Part shown: piece by piece, positions 40,101-48,262 of the stretch
How positions within the stretch are numbered: position 1 is the stretch's first letter
Layout of the letters: each line of letters opens with the position of its first letter
NCBI RefSeq assembly: GCF_900111005.1
Contig: NZ_FOFV01000028.1
Coordinates: 41,274-105,273 of the forward strand
Direction of reading: 5' to 3'
DNA length: 64,000 nucleotides
DNA from: Lentzea albida
Lineage (GTDB): Bacteria > Actinomycetota > Actinomycetes > Mycobacteriales > Pseudonocardiaceae
The notes under the pieces: model-generated
Databases searched by the model: none
Seen by the model: only the letters and a program-made list of their open reading frames with translations
What the model was told of the DNA's origin: nothing
Made by a program: the position numbers and the translations under genes

Positions 40101-42854
40101 CTCCACCACCTTGGTCACCCCGGCGGCGCCCATCGTGTCCACCGCGTCGGCGAACCTCACCGCCGCACGGGCCTGGTGCACCCAGTACTCCGGCGAGCGC
40201 ATGTCGGCACCGGCGAACTCGCCGGTCACCGTGGAGATCACCGGAATCGAGGGCTCGCGGAAGGTCAGGACCTCCGCGACCCAGCGCAGGTCGGCCAGCG
40301 CCGGTTCCACGAGGGACGAGTGGAACGCGTGGCTGACGGCGAGGCGCGTGCAGCGATGCCCGCGTTCGGCCAGTATCTCCGCGGCTCCCAGCACCGCGCT
40401 CTCGGTACCGGACAGCACCACCGATCCCGGCGAGTTCACCGCGGCGACGCACACGTCGTCGGAGAGGAGATCGCGCACGTCCTGCTCGGTCGCCCTGACC
40501 GCGACCATCGCGCCACCGGAGGGCAACGCCTGCATGAGCCGCCCGCGGTGCGCGGCGAACGCGCTCGCGTCCGCCAACGACCAGATGCCGGCGACGTGCG
40601 CGGCCGCGACCTCACCGATCGAGTGGCCGGTGACGTGGTCCGGACGCACACCCCAGGACTCGAACAGCCGGAACAGCGCCACCTGGAACGCGAACAACGC
40701 CGGCTGCGCGTAGGCGGTCTGGTCGAGCAGGGCGGCGTCCGGCGAACCGGGCTCGGCGAACACGATCTGCCGCAGCGGGCGGTCGAGGTGCGGGTCGATC
40801 TCTGCACAGGCCACGTCGAACGCCTTCGCGAAGACCGGGAACCGGGCGTGCAGTGCCCGACCCATCCGGTTGCGCTGCGCGCCCTGTCCGGGGAAGACGA
40901 ACCCGACGAGGCCGTGCTTGGCCGTCCCCTGGACCACCGAGGGCGAGGATCCCCCCTCAGCCACCACGTCGAGACCATCGACCAGTCCGGTCGTGTCGGA
41001 GGCGAGCACCACGGCGCGATCGGTCAGGGCCGCGCGTCCGGTGGCGGCAGAATAGGCGACGTCCAGTTCGGAACCTGCCGTGCCCAGGCTGGCGCGCAGG
41101 AGTCCTGCCTGGGCGCGCAGGGCGGCCTCACCGCGCGCGGACAGCAGCAACGGAACAGGTCCCTCGTAGGTGCTCTGCTCAAAGCCGGCCGGGTCCTGCT
41201 CGGGTGCCTGTTCCAGCACGGCGTGGGCGTTGGTGCCGCTGAAGCCGAACGACGAGACGGCGACCCTGCGGGGCCGGCCGGTCGGCGGCCACGGCGTGTT
41301 CCCGGTGAGCAGCCGCAACTCCCCCGCCGACCAGTCCACGTGCGGTGTCGGCTGGTCCGCGTGCACCGTCCTGGGGAGCACGCCGCGGCGCAGCGCCTCG
41401 ACCACCTTGACGACGCCGACGACACCCGCCGCCGCCTGGGTGTGACCGAGGTTGGACTTCACCGAGCCCAGCCAGACCGGATCTCCGACCGGCCTCCTGC
41501 CGTACACGCGTTGCAGGGCGTGCGCCTCGATCGGGTCACCGAGCGCGGTTCCGGTCCCATGCGCCTCAACGGCGTCCACATCGGACGGTTCAAGACGGGC
41601 GTCCGCCAGCGCCTGGCGAATCACCTGTTGCTGGGCAAGACCGTTGGGTGCGGTCAGTCCGGCGCTGGCGCCGTCCTGGTTCACCGCGGATCCCCGCAGG
41701 ACCGCCAGCACCCGATGGCCGCGCGCGCGAGCGGTGGAGAGTCGTGCGAGCAGCAGGGTCGCGACGCCCTCGCTCCACACGGTCCCGTCCGCGTCCGCGC
41801 CGAAGGCCTTGCACCGTCCGTCCGCGGCCAGACCGCGCTGCCTGCTGAACGCGAGGAACGAGCCAGGCGTCGCCATCACCGCGACACCGCCGACCATCGC
41901 GAGATCGCATTCACCGCCGCGCAACGACTGCGCGGCCATGTGCAGTGCGACCAGGGAGCTCGAACAGGCGGTGTCGACGGTGATCGCGGGACCGCGCAGT
42001 CCCAGCTCGTAGGAGATCCGGCCGGAGAGCACGCTGCCCGCGGTGCCGGTGATCAGGTGGCCCTCGGCCCCGTCGGGCGCGCGGTCGAGGCCCGGCCCGT
42101 ACTCGTGGTTCTCCGCTCCCACGAAGACTCCGGTGCTGGTTCCGCGAAGTGAGGAGGGATCTACTCCGGACCGTTCGAGGAGCTCCCACGCGGACTCCAG
42201 CAGCAGCCGCTGTTGCGGGTCCATCGCACGCGCCTCGCGCGGTGAGATGTCGAAGAAGTCCGCGTCGAAATCCGCAGCGCCGTCGAGGAAACCACCGCGC
42301 ATCACGTACGTCCGGCCGGCCTGGTCCGGGTCGGGGTCGTAGACGGCGTCCAGGTCCCAGCCGCGGTCTTCGGGGAACGGACCGATCACCTCGCCGCCGT
42401 CGAGCAGCAGGTCCCAGAGCTCGTCCGGGCTCGTGATCCCGCCGGGCAGGCGGCAGGCGGTGCCCACGATCACGACGGGATCGTCGCCGTCGTCACCGGA
42501 ACCGCCGCGGTGGGTGGGGGCACCGGCTTCGGCATCTCCCAGGAACAGTCCCGCGACGTACTCGGCCATCGCTCTCGGGGTGGGGTGGTCGAACGCGAGC
42601 GAGACCGGCAGGTCGAGACCGGTGTCCGCGCGGAGCCGGCGGTGCAGGTCCACCGCGATCACGGATGTCAGACCCAGGTCGGCCACACCGCGTTCGGCGT
42701 CGGCCACCTCGGCCTGCTCGACGCCCAGCGCCGCGGCCAGGTGCTTCCTGACCAACGCGAGCGAGGCGTGCACGACCTCGGACCGAGACCGCCCGGAGAT
42801 CCACCCGTCGAACGAGCCCGGATCGCTGGACGTGTTGTCGGCATCGATCGACAT
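25146..42854 (-). CDS. Modular type I polyketide synthase: loading ACP and modules 1-3
   Basis: Starts the assembly line; 5,902 residues. Residues 20-95 are a lone ACP (LGLTS, carrier Ser64) with no loading KS or AT in front, so an external acyltransferase must load it. Module 1: KS (Cys near 295), malonyl AT (GHSIGE near 744, HAFH), DH ([10 protein letters not shown] near 1043, DSVLH), KR (near 1488, LDD, B-type), ACP (near 1792). Module 2: KS (near 2019, TDSQQR), malonyl AT (near 2440), DH (near 2730), ER (HAGAGGVG near 3316), KR (near 3490), ACP (near 3797). Module 3: KS (near 4016), methylmalonyl AT (GHSQGE near 4436, YASH), DH (near 4735), ER (near 5303), KR (near 5476), ACP (near 5776), then a C-terminal docking tail ([12 protein letters not shown]). 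All catalytic motifs look intact. I chose ATG at 42854 (GAGGTGGT eight bases upstream) over an in-frame extension to 42971 with no domain content. First gene of the leftward PKS operon, divergent from the amidohydrolase. Confidence 0.95.
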   Translation of the reverse strand: MSIDADNTSSDPGSFDGWISGRSRSEVVHASLALVRKHLAAALGVEQAEVADAERGVADLGLTSVIAVDLHRRLRADTGLDLPVSLAFDHPTPRAMAEYVAGLFLGDAEAGAPTHRGGSGDDGDDPVVIVGTACRLPGGITSPDELWDLLLDGGEVIGPFPEDRGWDLDAVYDPDPDQAGRTYVMRGGFLDGAADFDADFFDISPREARAMDPQQRLLLESAWELLERSGVDPSSLRGTSTGVFVGAENHEYGPGLDRAPDGAEGHLITGTAGSVLSGRISYELGLRGPAITVDTACSSSLVALHMAAQSLRGGECDLAMVGGVAVMATPGSFLAFSRQRGLAADGRCKAFGADADGTVWSEGVATLLLARLSTARARGHRVLAVLRGSAVNQDGASAGLTAPNGLAQQQVIRQALADARLEPSDVDAVEAHGTGTALGDPIEAHALQRVYGRRPVGDPVWLGSVKSNLGHTQAAAGVVGVVKVVEALRRGVLPRTVHADQPTPHVDWSAGELRLLTGNTPWPPTGRPRRVAVSSFGFSGTNAHAVLEQAPEQDPAGFEQSTYEGPVPLLLSARGEAALRAQAGLLRASLGTAGSELDVAYSAATGRAALTDRAVVLASDTTGLVDGLDVVAEGGSSPSVVQGTAKHGLVGFVFPGQGAQRNRMGRALHARFPVFAKAFDVACAEIDPHLDRPLRQIVFAEPGSPDAALLDQTAYAQPALFAFQVALFRLFESWGVRPDHVTGHSIGEVAAAHVAGIWSLADASAFAAHRGRLMQALPSGGAMVAVRATEQDVRDLLSDDVCVAAVNSPGSVVLSGTESAVLGAAEILAERGHRCTRLAVSHAFHSSLVEPALADLRWVAEVLTFREPSIPVISTVTGEFAGADMRSPEYWVHQARAAVRFADAVDTMGAAGVTKVVEIGADAVLSAMVADHLDALVLPALREDEDEVRSVLATLARLHVAGVAVDWRAFFAGSGARRVDLPTYPFQRRRFWMDSRATGADAAGLGLNPAGHPLLGAAVRFAGSDEAVLTGVLSAAAQPWLADHRVNGVVLFPGTAFLELAIRAGDEVGCSAVDELTLEAPLVLPDQGSVQVQVWVGEPNGDGRRSVAVHSRRAEDGAQQWSRHATGVLAARARGVETAFTGQWPPAGVDEVDISGCYAALAEQGFSYGPAFQGLHAVWRRDDEVFAEVGVTADAAAGDFGLHPALLDSVLHALAFSDADESHGVPFSWTDVTLHASGATALRVRLKRTGPDSVSVNAADAEGAPVISVASLALRAAAPFQAVWGDADSVLKLGWVPVEPGVPSSPGSCAVVGDDLFGLVPVLRDNGAEVSPRAVLADAVAADVVLIELTGSGAGTEHVLDTTARALSTLQEFLAEPRFDRSRLVFVTRGAVAAGAEESVVDLAAAAAWGLVRSAQLENPGRVLLVDLDDAEVPPEVLVGGVALTAVGETQLAVRGGVLLAGRMTRLGGLAPAAEHAWDPRGTVLITGGTGGLGRELARHLVVRHGVRHLLLASRRGVVNADLVAELAGHGASVRVVACDVANRDEVAELLGGVSAEHPLTAVVHAAGVLDDGVVDSLTPQRLLSVLGPKAGGAWHLHELTRDLDLAAFVLFSSSAGVLGAAGQANYAAANAFLDGLAHHRRSLGLPAVSLVWGAWEQSTGMTADLSAVDVERLVRSGMPPLSVEQGVALFDVALAADEPVPAPIRFDPAALRTQGDVPAVWRGLVPAVRRRSTASAAIESGVWAQRTAGLDAGERSRAALDLVLGRVTAVLGHADTSSVEPGRDFRSLGFDSLTSVELRNQLASATGLRLPATLVFDYPTPAALAGFLLNEIAGEDAAAPATIGVRSTSDDPIVIVGMACRYPGGVTSPEDLWRLVAEGRDAVTGFPVNRGWDLEGLFDPDPDRPGTSYTRSGGFLHDAGEFDPGFFGMSPREALATDSQQRLLLEVSWEAIERAGIDPVSLRGSQTGVFAGVMYSDYAMLTAGEDFEGYQGNGASPSIASGRVAYTLGLEGPAVTVDTACSSSLVALHWAMQALRAGECSLALAGGVTVMSTPDTFVEFSRQRGLSPDGRCKAFSDSADGVGWAEGIGMLVLERLSDARLNGHQVLAVVRGSAVNQDGASNGLTAPNGPSQQRVIRQALASAGLSPSDVDVVEAHGTGTTLGDPIEAQAVLATYGRDRDRPLLLGSVKSNLGHTQAAAGVAGIIKVVQALRYGVVPQTLHVDAPSSHVDWSEGSVELVTEPVSWPEVGRPRRAAVSSFGISGTNAHVIIEQPEPVAVPEPVDVPVVPWVVSAKSESALAAQVERISSIADGRVDVGSALLGRSMFGHRAVLLASEEGVAEVARGVAGEHGLAFLFSGQGSQRLGMGRGLHERFPVFAEALDEVLARLEPGLRDVMWGADQELLNRTGFAQPALFAVEVALFRLVESWGVTPDFVAGHSIGEVAAAHVAGVLSLDDACTLVRARAGLMEALPSGGAMVAIAATEAEVLPLLGEGVSVAAVNRADSVVVAGDEAAVLEIAARFEDRKTSRLRVSHAFHSPLMEPMLAEFARALEGLSFAEPRIALVSNVTGGLVTDEVCSPEYWVRHVREAVRFADGLRALTDAGASAFLELGPDGVLTGLVEDGLAVPALRKDRDEETSLLTALGRLHVDGVDVDWRGVVPGGRFVDLPTYAFDHEWFWPARSASGANAATLGLEPVRHPLLGAAVSVAGSGEVVLTGRVSTSAQTWLADHEVGGAVLFPGTGFLELAIRAGDQVDCPRVEELTLASPLVLPERGEVQVQVWIGAPGDTGRRQIRIHSRPVVGGAERDWEEHAAGTLAAQPPSGVAVGAGVWPPSGAEPVDVDGCYDVFAGDGFVYGPAFQGLRAAWRSGDDLFAEVVLPETRAAETTGFGVHPALLDSALHVSMLVDEAGGGLPFLWEGVSLHATGAALLRVRVTKNAADSFTLVAVDADGAPVVTVDTLVVRPPLTAAAKAAQPTPESLLRLEWIPAGETAGELVRFGVVGGEEFPLGAAVGEHVAAGSLADAAAAPPEVLVVPVAGDSAGGPRSVAALTSWVLELVQDLLTDERFDHTRVVFVTSGAVAVDSGERVQDYPAAAVWGLVRSVQWENPGRFLLADVGDRDTSPAVLPSLPALMSAGETQVAVRAGVARVARLARLDDSALMPPGPGAWRLAIKDRGSLDNLLLEPCPEVLRPLSGREVRIRVSAAGVNFRDVLSALGMYPGDAGMLGGEAVGVVSEIGPDVTGVRLGDRVMGMVPGGFGPVAVVDERYVVPVPQDWTDEVAAAVPVVFMTAYRGLVGLAGLRAGERVLVHAGAGGVGMAAIQLAQHLGAEVYATASRGKWDVLRSLGIPLERIESSRTVHFQEKFPPVDVVLNALSGEFVDASLRLLREGGRFVEMGKTDVRQPSELSGVDYQAFDVAVLDPDSAQHVLRELVELLRSGALEPLPVTTWDVRRAPEAFRFMSLARHVGKIVLTIPKSWNPEGTVLITGGTGGLGKELARHLVAGGGVRHLLLTSRAGLAAPGVPELVEELEGRGAVVSVSPCDVADREALRELLAAVPAEHPLTAVVHAAGVLDDGVVTSLTPDRFVRVLRPKVDGAWNLHELTRDLDLAGFVLFSSVAGLMGSPGQASYSSANAFLDALAHNCRNSGLPATSLAWGAWQQSGGMTATLSDTDIQRMTRDGMPPLSVEEGLRLFEHALGADEPLTVPLRLDVPAVRAKGEVPALLRALVGGSRRTASRAGASSSSKSLVRRLAELPGDERVRVLVDLVRAEAAAVLGHGSAAALEKGLEFRGLGFDSLTSIELRNRLVAATGLRLPATLVFDHPTPDVLAGFLVRELTGSDDAVVPEDAPAAVTTDDPVVIVGMACRFPGGVTSPDDLWDLVAGGTDAITRIPGDRGWALDAERSATAFGGFLDDVAGFDAAFFGISPREALAMDPQQRLLLETSWEALERAGIDPQSLRGSQTGVFAGASSTDYANLLDAGSEGLVLTGNTTSVISGRVSYAFGFEGPAITVDTACSSALVALHLAAQALRGGECTLALAGGVSIMADSLMYSEFSRQGGLASDGRCKAFADTADGTAWAEGVGVLVLERLSEAERNGHRVLAVVRGSAINQDGASNGLSAPNGPSQQRVIRLALRSAGLATSDVDVVEAHGTGTALGDPIEAQALLATYGQDRERPLLLGSVKSNIGHTQAAAGVAGVIKMVQAIRHGLVPETLHVGEPSSHVDWDGGAVELARGLVEWPAVDRPRRAGVSSFGISGTNGHLILEQAPVADRPDPLDVPLVPWILSAKSPSALSAQVARLSSISEPRVEVAASLLGRSVFEHRAVVLASEDGVAEVARGVAAGDGRPVFVFPGQGAQWQGMGKGLLETSSVFRDSIEACGSALAPWVDWSLTDVLRGSDALDRVDVVQPVSWAVMVSLAALWRSYGVVPAAVVGHSQGEIAAACVAGVLSLEDAARVVAVRSRLIARVLSGKGGMMSVSAGADVVAPYLGRASIAAVNGPSSVVISGDLDDLDRCGAACASAGLRTKRIPVDYASHSAQVELLEAELKDALAGVTARGGAVPWLSTVTGEWVEGSTVDGSYWYDNLRNQVGLHGAIEALSGRGHGVFVECSPHPVLTASIQDAVDAAVVGTLRRDDDSLARVLTSLAEAFVHGVDVDWRQVVPAGTGVELPVYPFQHERFWPRGTGFAGDVAAVGIASATHPLLGAAVPVAGSGEVVLTGRLSLATHPWLGDHRIGGQVLFPGTAFLELAIRAGDEVGCGLVEELTLAAPLVLPESGAVQTQVWIGVADEHGRRELRVHSRPADGGESGWTQHATGTLAVEALGSTADGEAWPPAGAEPVDLDACRESFAEAGFDYGAAFQGLRVVWLRGNEVFAEAELPEHVHDGSSYGIHPALLDAALHATSHLDLGEDAGMLPFSWRGVSLHASGASFVRIRSAKNEDGSVALTALDPEGSPVLSVASLSFRPVHRAAAPTATPASLLRVRWIPADVVAPASDVSFGVLGTEWEMGIATVAGSLRELTSAPPDHVLVPIAGREAPRRVTSEVLNLVQEFLADERFGASRMVFVTRGAVAVDRDDTVVDVAASAVWGLVRSAQSENPDRFLLVDADDPTSVAEAVRTSAPGETQLAVRGGAVHAARLGAVDSLVPPVGVPWRLDSRAKGSLDALSLVPCADVLEPLTGREIRVRVTAAGVNFRDVLTALGMYPGDDVLLGAEAVGHVAEIGPEVTGVRPGDRVMGLFTAAFGPIAVMDERHVVRVPPDWTDEVAASVPAVFTTAYHGLVDLAHLRAGERVLVHAGAGGVGMAAVQLARHLGAEVFATASEGKWDVLRSLGVADDHIASSRTTEFGHRFPGVDVVLNSLAGEFVDASLALLGDGGRFVEMGKTDIRQLTGAGGVDYLPFDLSEVHPDRVQRILLDLVDLFEEGALQPLPVRTWDVRRAPEAFRFMSLAEHVGKIVLTMPREWDPDGTVLITGGTGGLGTELARHLVSTRNVRHLLLVSRTGETEPGFLDEIAGLGAVVTVANCDVADRSALAEVLGTIPPEHPLTAVVHAAGVLDDGVLGSLTPERLDAVMRPKVDAAVHLHELTRDLDLPGFVLFSSLAGVVGNAGQANYAAANAFLDRLAEHRRSRGLAGISLAWPLWERATTMTSALGSTDVRRMENDGLPPISTELGLTLFDVATGSDEAAVALTGVTDWRMSGEVPALLRGLVRAARRTAAAGGTGRASLGRRLLSVRTSDRVPFVVDFVRSEVAAVLGHDGKALVQAEREFRQLGLDSLTAVELRNRLNAATGLRLPATLAFDHPTPRVLAEHLVGVLGVGEGPDEHASALADLDRLDALLAASVFDEDAKAGVTARLRRLLEKWGSQVSTAGSAAQHIESASADEVLAFIDREFGQSTTD
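34980..35780 (-). repeat. AT-encoding segment highly similar to those of modules 5, 6 and 9
   Basis: The malonyl-AT DNA of module 2 is very close to matching segments at about 1740-2540 (module 9), 18040-18860 (module 5) and 15220-16000 (module 6). Short tracts around the GHSIGE codons are identical over tens of bases, including synonymous sites, while flanking KS, DH and KR sequences differ more. This looks like recent duplication or gene conversion of AT cassettes. Boundaries are approximate. Confidence 0.6.
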
Positions 42855-42921
42855 CGGCGGACCACCTCGGAAAAGACCGGCTGGGCAACGGCAGTGCGCT
42901 CGGATCGTAGGGTCGGCGCAA

Positions 42922-42937
42922 CTCGGAGATCCCCTAG
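42922..42937. promoter_or_regulatory. Candidate PAS-LuxR (PimM-type) operator between the first PKS gene and the amidohydrolase
   Basis: The minus strand reads CTAGGGGATCTCCGAG, an imperfect palindrome agreeing at 13 of 16 positions with the PimM consensus CTVGGGAWWTCCCBAG known from pimaricin and other polyene clusters. It lies 67 bp upstream of the PKS ATG at 42854, close enough to overlap a -35 region, and 132 bp upstream of the plus-strand gene at 43070. No convincing -35 or -10 hexamers were seen. A related sequence lies in the other divergent region, at 48138. No regulator gene is in the window, so the factor is inferred. Confidence 0.4.
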
Positions 42938-43069
42938 AAGAGATCCGTCCGGACGCGGTGACTCCGGCCATGGTCTGGGTGATTTCCGGTGGCCCGGAAC
43001 CAGAAGATGTGAGCGCTGGACGTCCCGGGCCACGACCGGGTCCGGCACAGGTCTTGGAGGGACCACATC

Positions 43070-43867
43070 ATGAGGCTCGCGTGCTGGCAGGCTGAGGCGC
43101 AGAACGAGTCGGTGGACGGACACGTCCACCGACTCGCGGACGCGGCGCGGCGTGCTCGCGGGGCCGGCGCGGACCTCCTCGTCACGCCGGAGCTGTCACT
43201 GACCGGGTACCGCACGCACGGTCCGGACGTCGAGCACGCGGCGTACCTGGCGGCGGAGGCGGCCGGCAGCGCGGCATCGATCGCCGCACGCGAGGGCGTG
43301 GCAATCCTGTACGGCTGTCCGGAGAGGACGGCAGAAGGCACGTACAACACCGTTCAGCTCGTCGACGCACGAGGTGAAGTGGTCGCGGTCCACCGGAAGT
43401 CGCACCTCTTCGGCGACGCGGAAGCCGCGGTCTTCGACAGGGGCGACGGGGCTGTCGTCCAGGCCCGGGTCGCCGGCGTCACCGTGGGATTGCTGATCTG
43501 CTACGAGGTCGAGTTCCCCGAGCTGGTCCGGGCCCACTCCCTGCGAGGGACCCAGCTGCTCGCCGTGCCCGGTGCGCTGGCCAGGCCGTGGAGCGTCGTC
43601 ACGCGCACCCTGGTGCGCGCCAGGGCTTTCGAGAGCCAGCTGTACGTGAGCTACGTCAACTGGTCCGGTGTGGACGGAGCGGTGAGTTACTGCGGTCTGA
43701 CCAGGGTGGTGACCCCGCACGGCCGGGTGCAGACGGCGCCGGAGCACGGCGAGGCGCTGCTGGTGGCCGACATCGATCCGGCCGAGATCGTCGCGGCCCG
43801 GCTCCAGACGCCGTACCTGGCCGACCGGCGCCCCGACTTGTACCAGGACCTCGTCACCGAGCGCTGA
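43070..43867 (+). CDS. Nitrilase-superfamily amidohydrolase, probable starter-unit amide hydrolase
   Basis: Carbon-nitrogen hydrolase of 265 residues with the nitrilase catalytic triad visible as Glu41 (TPELSLTGY), Lys110 (HRKSHLF) and Cys144 (LICYEVEFPE). Length and motif spacing fit aliphatic amidases of this superfamily; no signal peptide, so cytoplasmic. The next gene, 32 bp downstream on the same strand, is an FAD amine oxidase of the type that oxidatively decarboxylates amino acids to amides. The pair suggests amino acid to amide to free acid. By analogy with marginolactone and ECO-02301 pathways the likely substrate is 4-guanidinobutyramide, giving 4-guanidinobutyrate; other amides such as 5-aminovaleramide cannot be excluded from sequence. 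The ATG at 43070 has GGAGGG nine bases upstream. Divergent from the first PKS gene, with a candidate PimM-type operator between them. Confidence 0.9.
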   Translation: MRLACWQAEAQNESVDGHVHRLADAARRARGAGADLLVTPELSLTGYRTHGPDVEHAAYLAAEAAGSAASIAAREGVAILYGCPERTAEGTYNTVQLVDARGEVVAVHRKSHLFGDAEAAVFDRGDGAVVQARVAGVTVGLLICYEVEFPELVRAHSLRGTQLLAVPGALARPWSVVTRTLVRARAFESQLYVSYVNWSGVDGAVSYCGLTRVVTPHGRVQTAPEHGEALLVADIDPAEIVAARLQTPYLADRRPDLYQDLVTER

Positions 43868-43899
43868 GGCACGACACTGCCAGAGAGGCGGGCATCGCC

Positions 43900-45558
43900 A
43901 TGACCCCTGCCCCGACCGACCAGCTCGCCATGCTCATCCCCGACTTCCCGTTCAGCTACGACGAGTGGTTGCGCCACCCGGCCGGGCTGGGCCAGGTTCC
44001 CGCGGACCTGCACGGCACTCCGGTCGCGGTGATCGGCGGTGGCATCTCGGGTCTCGTCGCGGCGTACGAGCTCATGCGGATGGGCCTGCGACCCGTCGTG
44101 TACGAGGCGGGACAGCTCGGCGGGAGGATGCGGTCGGCGGGATTCCCCGGCCACCCCGGCTGCGTGGCCGACCTGGGCGCGATGAGGTTCGCGCCGACCG
44201 CCCGGACGTTGTTCCACTACATCCACGAGCTGGACCTGCCCACCTCACCCTTTCCCAACCCCCTCGCGCCGTGCACTCCCAGCACCGTGATCAACCTGAA
44301 CGGCGTGACGCACCAAGGCCGCTCGCAGATGCTGCTGCCCTCGATCTACCAGGAGGTGGCCGACGCCTGGGACAAAACGCTGCGGGACAAGGCCGAGCTC
44401 TTCACGATGGAGGACGCGATCCGCCGCAGGGACGTCGACCTGATCAAGGTGGTCTGGAACCGCCTCGTGCACCGACTCGACGACCAGTCGTTCTACGGTC
44501 TGCTCGCCGACTCCGCGGCGTTCACCTCGTTCCGGCACCGCGAGATCTTCGGCCAGGTCGGTTTCGGCGCGGGCGGCTGGGACACGGACTTCCCCAACTC
44601 CGCGCTCGAGATCCTGCGCGTCGTGTACGCCCACGCGGACGACGGCGAACAGGTCAGCATCGTCGGTGGCGCGCAACGCCTTCCGCTGGGCCTGTGGTCC
44701 CACTCGCCGGCACGGATGGCGCGGTGGCGGCCGGGAACCACGATCGCCTCGCTCAACCACGACGCGCCCCGGCCCGGCGTGACCCGACTCGGCAGGGACG
44801 GTGCGGACATCCTTGTCGAGGACGCGGGCGGCGGACTCTCACGCTTTCCGGCCGTGGTGTTCACACCGCACGTGTGGACGCTGCTGGGATCGATCGACTG
44901 CTCCGCCGAGCTGCTCAGCGCACCGCAGTGGACAGCTGTCGAACGGACGCACTACATGAGTTCGTCCAAGCTGTTCGTGCTCAGCGACCGCCCGTTCTGG
45001 CTCGACACCGACGAGCACACCGGTGAGCACGCGATGGGGATGACCCTCACCGATCGCAGCCCTCGTGGCGTCTACCTGTTCGACCACGGCCCCGACCGGC
45101 CCGGGGTCATGTGCCTGTCGTACACCTGGAACGACGACTCCGCCAAGTTCCGCACCATGACCGACCAGCAGCGGCTCACCGTCCTGTTGCGACGGCTGAG
45201 CGCGATCTACCCCGGTGTCGACATCGCCTCCCACGTCATCAGCGAGCCCGTCACCATCTCCTGGGAGAACGAACCGCTGTTCATGGGTGCGTTCAAGCAG
45301 AACCTGCCGGGCCAGTACCGCTACCAGCGCAGGCTGTTCACCCAGTTCGTGCAGCGGGACGCACCGGCCGCCCAGCGCGGCTTCTTCCTGTGCGGTGACG
45401 ACGTCTCGTGGCTCGGCGGTTTCGCGGAGGGGGCTGTCACGAGCGCGCTGAACGCGGTCTGGGGTGTGATGAACCACCTCGGCGGCGGTACCGATCCGAC
45501 GAACCCAGGTCCTGGTGACCGGTTCGACGAGCTCGCTCCGGTCGAGCTGCCCCTCTGA
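43900..45558 (+). CDS. FAD-dependent amine oxidase / amino-acid 2-monooxygenase, probably arginine-specific
   Basis: Flavin amine oxidase of 552 residues. The dinucleotide fold is near the N-terminus (VAVIGGGISGLVAAYE, Gly46-Gly48-Gly51, with the ribose-binding Glu of VVYEAGQLGGR). The C-terminal FAD motif reads WLGGFAEGAVTSALNAVW. Size and layout match the tryptophan, lysine and phenylalanine 2-monooxygenase group, which converts an amino acid to the amide with one carbon fewer plus CO2. Its amidohydrolase partner 32 bp upstream, and the ligase and acyltransferase on the facing strand, make a starter-unit role likely; the known parallel is arginine to 4-guanidinobutyramide. Substrate choice cannot be read from the sequence. 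I placed the start at the ATG at 43900 because the upstream in-frame extension runs inside the amidohydrolase gene. The gene ends facing the acyltransferase gene across a hairpin. Confidence 0.88.
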   Translation: MTPAPTDQLAMLIPDFPFSYDEWLRHPAGLGQVPADLHGTPVAVIGGGISGLVAAYELMRMGLRPVVYEAGQLGGRMRSAGFPGHPGCVADLGAMRFAPTARTLFHYIHELDLPTSPFPNPLAPCTPSTVINLNGVTHQGRSQMLLPSIYQEVADAWDKTLRDKAELFTMEDAIRRRDVDLIKVVWNRLVHRLDDQSFYGLLADSAAFTSFRHREIFGQVGFGAGGWDTDFPNSALEILRVVYAHADDGEQVSIVGGAQRLPLGLWSHSPARMARWRPGTTIASLNHDAPRPGVTRLGRDGADILVEDAGGGLSRFPAVVFTPHVWTLLGSIDCSAELLSAPQWTAVERTHYMSSSKLFVLSDRPFWLDTDEHTGEHAMGMTLTDRSPRGVYLFDHGPDRPGVMCLSYTWNDDSAKFRTMTDQQRLTVLLRRLSAIYPGVDIASHVISEPVTISWENEPLFMGAFKQNLPGQYRYQRRLFTQFVQRDAPAAQRGFFLCGDDVSWLGGFAEGAVTSALNAVWGVMNHLGGGTDPTNPGPGDRFDELAPVELPL

Positions 45559-45610
45559 CCACCTCGTCCCGATCCCCACGTGCGGCTCTTGCACTGTGCC
45601 GCAGAGCGAA

Positions 45611-45639
45611 AGCCCCGCCTACCGACCGGTAGCGGGGCT
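45611..45639. terminator. Hairpin between the convergent amine oxidase and acyltransferase genes
   Basis: AGCCCCG-CTACC pairs with GGTAGCGGGGCT across a four-base loop (GACC), with one bulged C in the left arm. It lies 53 bp past the amine oxidase stop and 41 bp past the acyltransferase stop, so it can serve both strands. No U-tract follows, as is common for actinomycete terminators. Confidence 0.65.
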
Positions 45640-45679
45640 GGAACGCAGGAGTTCTTCCCGGGGATCTGCCGCGAGAACC

Positions 45680-46591
45680 TCACTTCCACGCGGTCTTGGG
45701 CGTGACGGCCACGACGCGGAGGTTCCGGGTGGTGCAGTCGAGCCGGTGGAACAACAGATCGGGCCCGGTGATGTACGCGGTCGACACCCCGCGGCCGGTC
45801 AGGGTGCCGACCACCGCCGGCCAGTCGATGGGCTGGTCGAACGTCTCCAGCACCATCCGCCGGACCCCCGCGGCCGAACCGACGAGCCTGCCGTCCTGAT
45901 CGGCGACCACGGGCACGCGGGGATCGGCGAACTCGTAGCGGCTCACGACCTCGGCCTCGGCCTTCTGGCGCAGAGGAGCGAACCGCCTGGCGTGGACCGG
46001 TGGGCGCATGGTGCGCATGGAGTACCCGCCCGCGGCGCGGACCGACGAGATGACCTCGTCCAGCAACGACGCGCGCAGCGACACCAGGTACCCACCGCGG
46101 TCCAGCGTGCCCGACACCTCGATCCACTCGTCCCGTTCGGTGAGCTCCGCGAGCAGCGCGTGGAACGGCTCGTCCGGCACGTGCACGAAGCAGTGCGTCA
46201 CCAACTCCTCCGGCTCCGAGGCGAAGTACTCCCGTTCACAGCGGGCGAGTTCGATGGTCATCCGCACGGCGTCGGCGAAGCCCAGAGCACCGGTGTACAC
46301 CGCGAGCGGCCGCTGTCCGAGGCTCGGGCCGGCGCAGAAGTCCGGTTTCACGCCCAGTTCGCGCTCGGCCCGATCAGCGAGCGCCAGACAGCACACCAGG
46401 AACGCGATCTGGGAGAAGTCCCCGTACTGGTCGCCCTCGGCGCGGAACCCGGCGAGCAACGACCCGCCCAGCACCCCGTCGGCTTCCTCCGTGCGCTCCC
46501 GCGCGTACCGGTCCAGGACGAGGAACCGGCCGATGTCGGCGAAACCCGCCGCTCCCATCCCCGGGAAGACCAGCGCGATGCCCTCGGTCAT
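45680..46591 (-). CDS. Stand-alone acyltransferase, probable starter-loading ACP acyltransferase
   Basis: A 303-residue protein of the FabD / malonyl-CoA:ACP transacylase fold. The N-terminus (EGIALVFPGMGAAGF) matches the AT opening strand. The nucleophile elbow reads GPSLGQ, where extender-selecting ATs have GHSxGE, and a later His lies in PPVHARRF, the usual place of the second catalytic residue. Replacement of the GHS histidine by Pro suggests it does not select malonyl or methylmalonyl-CoA. It starts inside the stop of the acyl-CoA ligase (ATGA overlap at 46588-46591), so the two are probably co-translated. Inferred role: move the activated starter from CoA (or the ligase) to Ser64 of the loading ACP of the 25146-42854 protein, which has no AT of its own. 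The upstream in-frame extension to 47758 lies entirely within the ligase gene and is not coding. Confidence 0.85.
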   Translation of the reverse strand: MTEGIALVFPGMGAAGFADIGRFLVLDRYARERTEEADGVLGGSLLAGFRAEGDQYGDFSQIAFLVCCLALADRAERELGVKPDFCAGPSLGQRPLAVYTGALGFADAVRMTIELARCEREYFASEPEELVTHCFVHVPDEPFHALLAELTERDEWIEVSGTLDRGGYLVSLRASLLDEVISSVRAAGGYSMRTMRPPVHARRFAPLRQKAEAEVVSRYEFADPRVPVVADQDGRLVGSAAGVRRMVLETFDQPIDWPAVVGTLTGRGVSTAYITGPDLLFHRLDCTTRNLRVVAVTPKTAWK

Positions 46592-48012
46592 GACGCGACG
46601 CTCGCGCCTTCCAGCGCCATCTCCTCGAGGCGCTTGCCGTCCGGTTTCCCGTTGCGGTTGAGCGGGAAGTTCTTGACGACGACCACCCGGTTCGGCTGTT
46701 CGTACGCGGGCAACACCGGCATGAACTGCTCCTTCCAGTACGACGCCGGCCGGTTCTGGTCGTCCTCGACGAACGCGACGAGGAAGCTTCCGAGGCGGTC
46801 GTCGGGCAGTGCGACGACCTTCGCCGAGCACCCGGCCGCACCGATCTTGCGTTCGATCATGTCCGGGTAGAGCGTGTGCCCCATGCGGTGCACCGCCCGT
46901 TTGCGGCCGAGCACGTGGAGGTTGCCCGCTTGGTCGAGGAAACCGAAGTCCCCGCTGGCGAACCACCCCGGTTCGACCGGATCGAGCACGCCGTTCTCGT
47001 CGAGGTAGCCCGTCATCAGGTCCGGCGTGCGGACCATGATCTCGCCGGTGACGCCCGCGGGAACCTCGGCTCCGTCGTCGTCCACGACGGACAGGTCGAC
47101 GCCGCGCACGGCAGGCCCGCAGGCGACCGGGTTGCCGACCGACGCGAACGACACGTTGCCCATCTCGGTGCTGCCGTAGCTGTCGAGCAGCGGCATGCCG
47201 AACTCCTCGACGTACTGGTCCACCAGACCTGGGTACAGCGGAGCCGCACCGACGCACAACATCCGCGCCGATGCGACGACGGTGCGCAGTGCGGGCCGCG
47301 TCCGGACGATGTTGACCATGCTGCGGTACGTGGCGGGAGTGGCGTCGAAGACGGTCGCACCGCACAGGCCCGCCATGCGCAGGGCGTGGTCCAGCCTGCG
47401 GTAGGGAGCGACCACCAGGGAGCACCTGGCCAGCCAGGCGATCAGCACCATGGACAGCCCGTACTGGTGCGAGAAGGGCAGCAACGGCACGAGCACGTCG
47501 GTGCCGACGTGCCCGACCAGGTCGATGTTGCGCCGCAGGTTCGCGAGGAACGACGCTCCCGTCTTGACGACCAGCTTCGGTGTTCCCGTGGATCCCGACG
47601 AGCACATCAGCAGGCCGTCCGGCAGCTCGCACCAGGTTCGGACGTCCAGGTCCACCTCGTCGCGCACGGCGCGTCCCGCGGCGGCCAGCTGCAGCTGGTA
47701 GATCGTCAGGACGGCGACCGCCGTCTCCGGCACCACCGCGTCCTCGTCGGCGACGCACAGCACCACGCGCGCCTGACCGATCACCCGCTCGGTCACCTCG
47801 GCGGGCTCGTTGTGGTCGAGCAGCACGATCGACGCGCCCGCGTGCATCAGAGCCAGCAGCACGGTGACGTAGCCGACCGAGTTCTGCGCCTTGAACAGGA
47901 CGCGGTCGCCCCGGTGGAGCCCTCGTTCACCGAGTTCGGCAGCGATGCGCACTGCGTCCTGCTCGAGGTCCTCCAACGTGCGGACGGTGTCCGCACCGCA
48001 GATCTTCGCCAT
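46588..48012 (-). CDS. Acyl-CoA ligase (ANL superfamily), probable starter-acid activation
   Basis: Adenylate-forming enzyme of 474 residues that would activate a carboxylic acid as acyl-AMP and transfer it to CoA or a carrier. Visible core motifs: P-loop MCSSGSTGTPKLV, the DSYGSTEMGNVS box, WFASGDFGFLD, GRKR, and the C-terminal catalytic Lys in PLNRNGKPDGK. The ATG at 48012 has GAAGGAAGG eight bases upstream; a GTG at 48045 adds 11 residues and lacks a good ribosome site. The gene overlaps the stand-alone acyltransferase by four bases. With the amine oxidase and amidohydrolase on the facing strand, the natural substrate is their product, most likely 4-guanidinobutyrate. It is short for the family, with no carrier domain fused. 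Divergent from the glycosyltransferase across 250 bp that hold a candidate PimM-type operator. Confidence 0.88.
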   Translation of the reverse strand: MAKICGADTVRTLEDLEQDAVRIAAELGERGLHRGDRVLFKAQNSVGYVTVLLALMHAGASIVLLDHNEPAEVTERVIGQARVVLCVADEDAVVPETAVAVLTIYQLQLAAAGRAVRDEVDLDVRTWCELPDGLLMCSSGSTGTPKLVVKTGASFLANLRRNIDLVGHVGTDVLVPLLPFSHQYGLSMVLIAWLARCSLVVAPYRRLDHALRMAGLCGATVFDATPATYRSMVNIVRTRPALRTVVASARMLCVGAAPLYPGLVDQYVEEFGMPLLDSYGSTEMGNVSFASVGNPVACGPAVRGVDLSVVDDDGAEVPAGVTGEIMVRTPDLMTGYLDENGVLDPVEPGWFASGDFGFLDQAGNLHVLGRKRAVHRMGHTLYPDMIERKIGAAGCSAKVVALPDDRLGSFLVAFVEDDQNRPASYWKEQFMPVLPAYEQPNRVVVVKNFPLNRNGKPDGKRLEEMALEGASVAS

Positions 48013-48137
48013 CTCAGGACCTTCCTTCGACTTCCGCCCTGGCACGTTCGGTTTCTCGAAGCAGGGCCAGTGTCATCTCCCAGCACGAGGGAATTCACTC
48101 GAAAGTGGATGATCGACCGCCGGGCGCGGCCGGAACA

Positions 48138-48153
48138 CTAGGGGTTTCTCTCG
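48138..48153. promoter_or_regulatory. Candidate PAS-LuxR (PimM-type) operator between the ligase and the glycosyltransferase
   Basis: The plus strand reads CTAGGGGTTTCTCTCG, which agrees at 13 of 16 positions with the PimM consensus CTVGGGAWWTCCCBAG and shares the CTAGGGG half with the site at 42922. The right half is poorer and the dyad spacing is off by two, so this is the weaker copy. It lies 109 bp before the glycosyltransferase ATG and 125 bp before the ligase ATG. The rest of this 250 bp region shows no clear promoter hexamers and no small gene. Confidence 0.3.
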
Positions 48154-48262
48154 AGGTCGCCCGCCACCCGGGACAGCCGCGGACCTGGTCGGCGACGATG
48201 CCGGGACTGTCCCGGTGTCTCCAGGACTCCTGGCGGCCCCCACCTGGTGGAGAGTGTTGTTC

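Noticed and set aside
42855-42971. N-terminal extension of the first PKS to 42971
   Set aside because: No domain content, and it covers the operator-like site; ATG at 42854 has a good ribosome-binding site.
46592-47758. In-frame extension of the acyltransferase upstream to 47758
   Set aside because: Lies wholly within the acyl-CoA ligase gene in another frame; the ATG overlapping the ligase stop is the natural start.
43070-48012. Beta-amino-acid macrolactam starter pathway (vicenistatin type)
   Set aside because: The ligase plus free acyltransferase would fit, but the window lacks the paired second adenylation enzyme, discrete ACP and aminoacyl peptidase, and an oxidase plus amidase pair is not part of that route.
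48163-48262. Possible small coding region before the glycosyltransferase
   Set aside because: The short frames here have no ribosome site or conserved features and overlap the promoter region.
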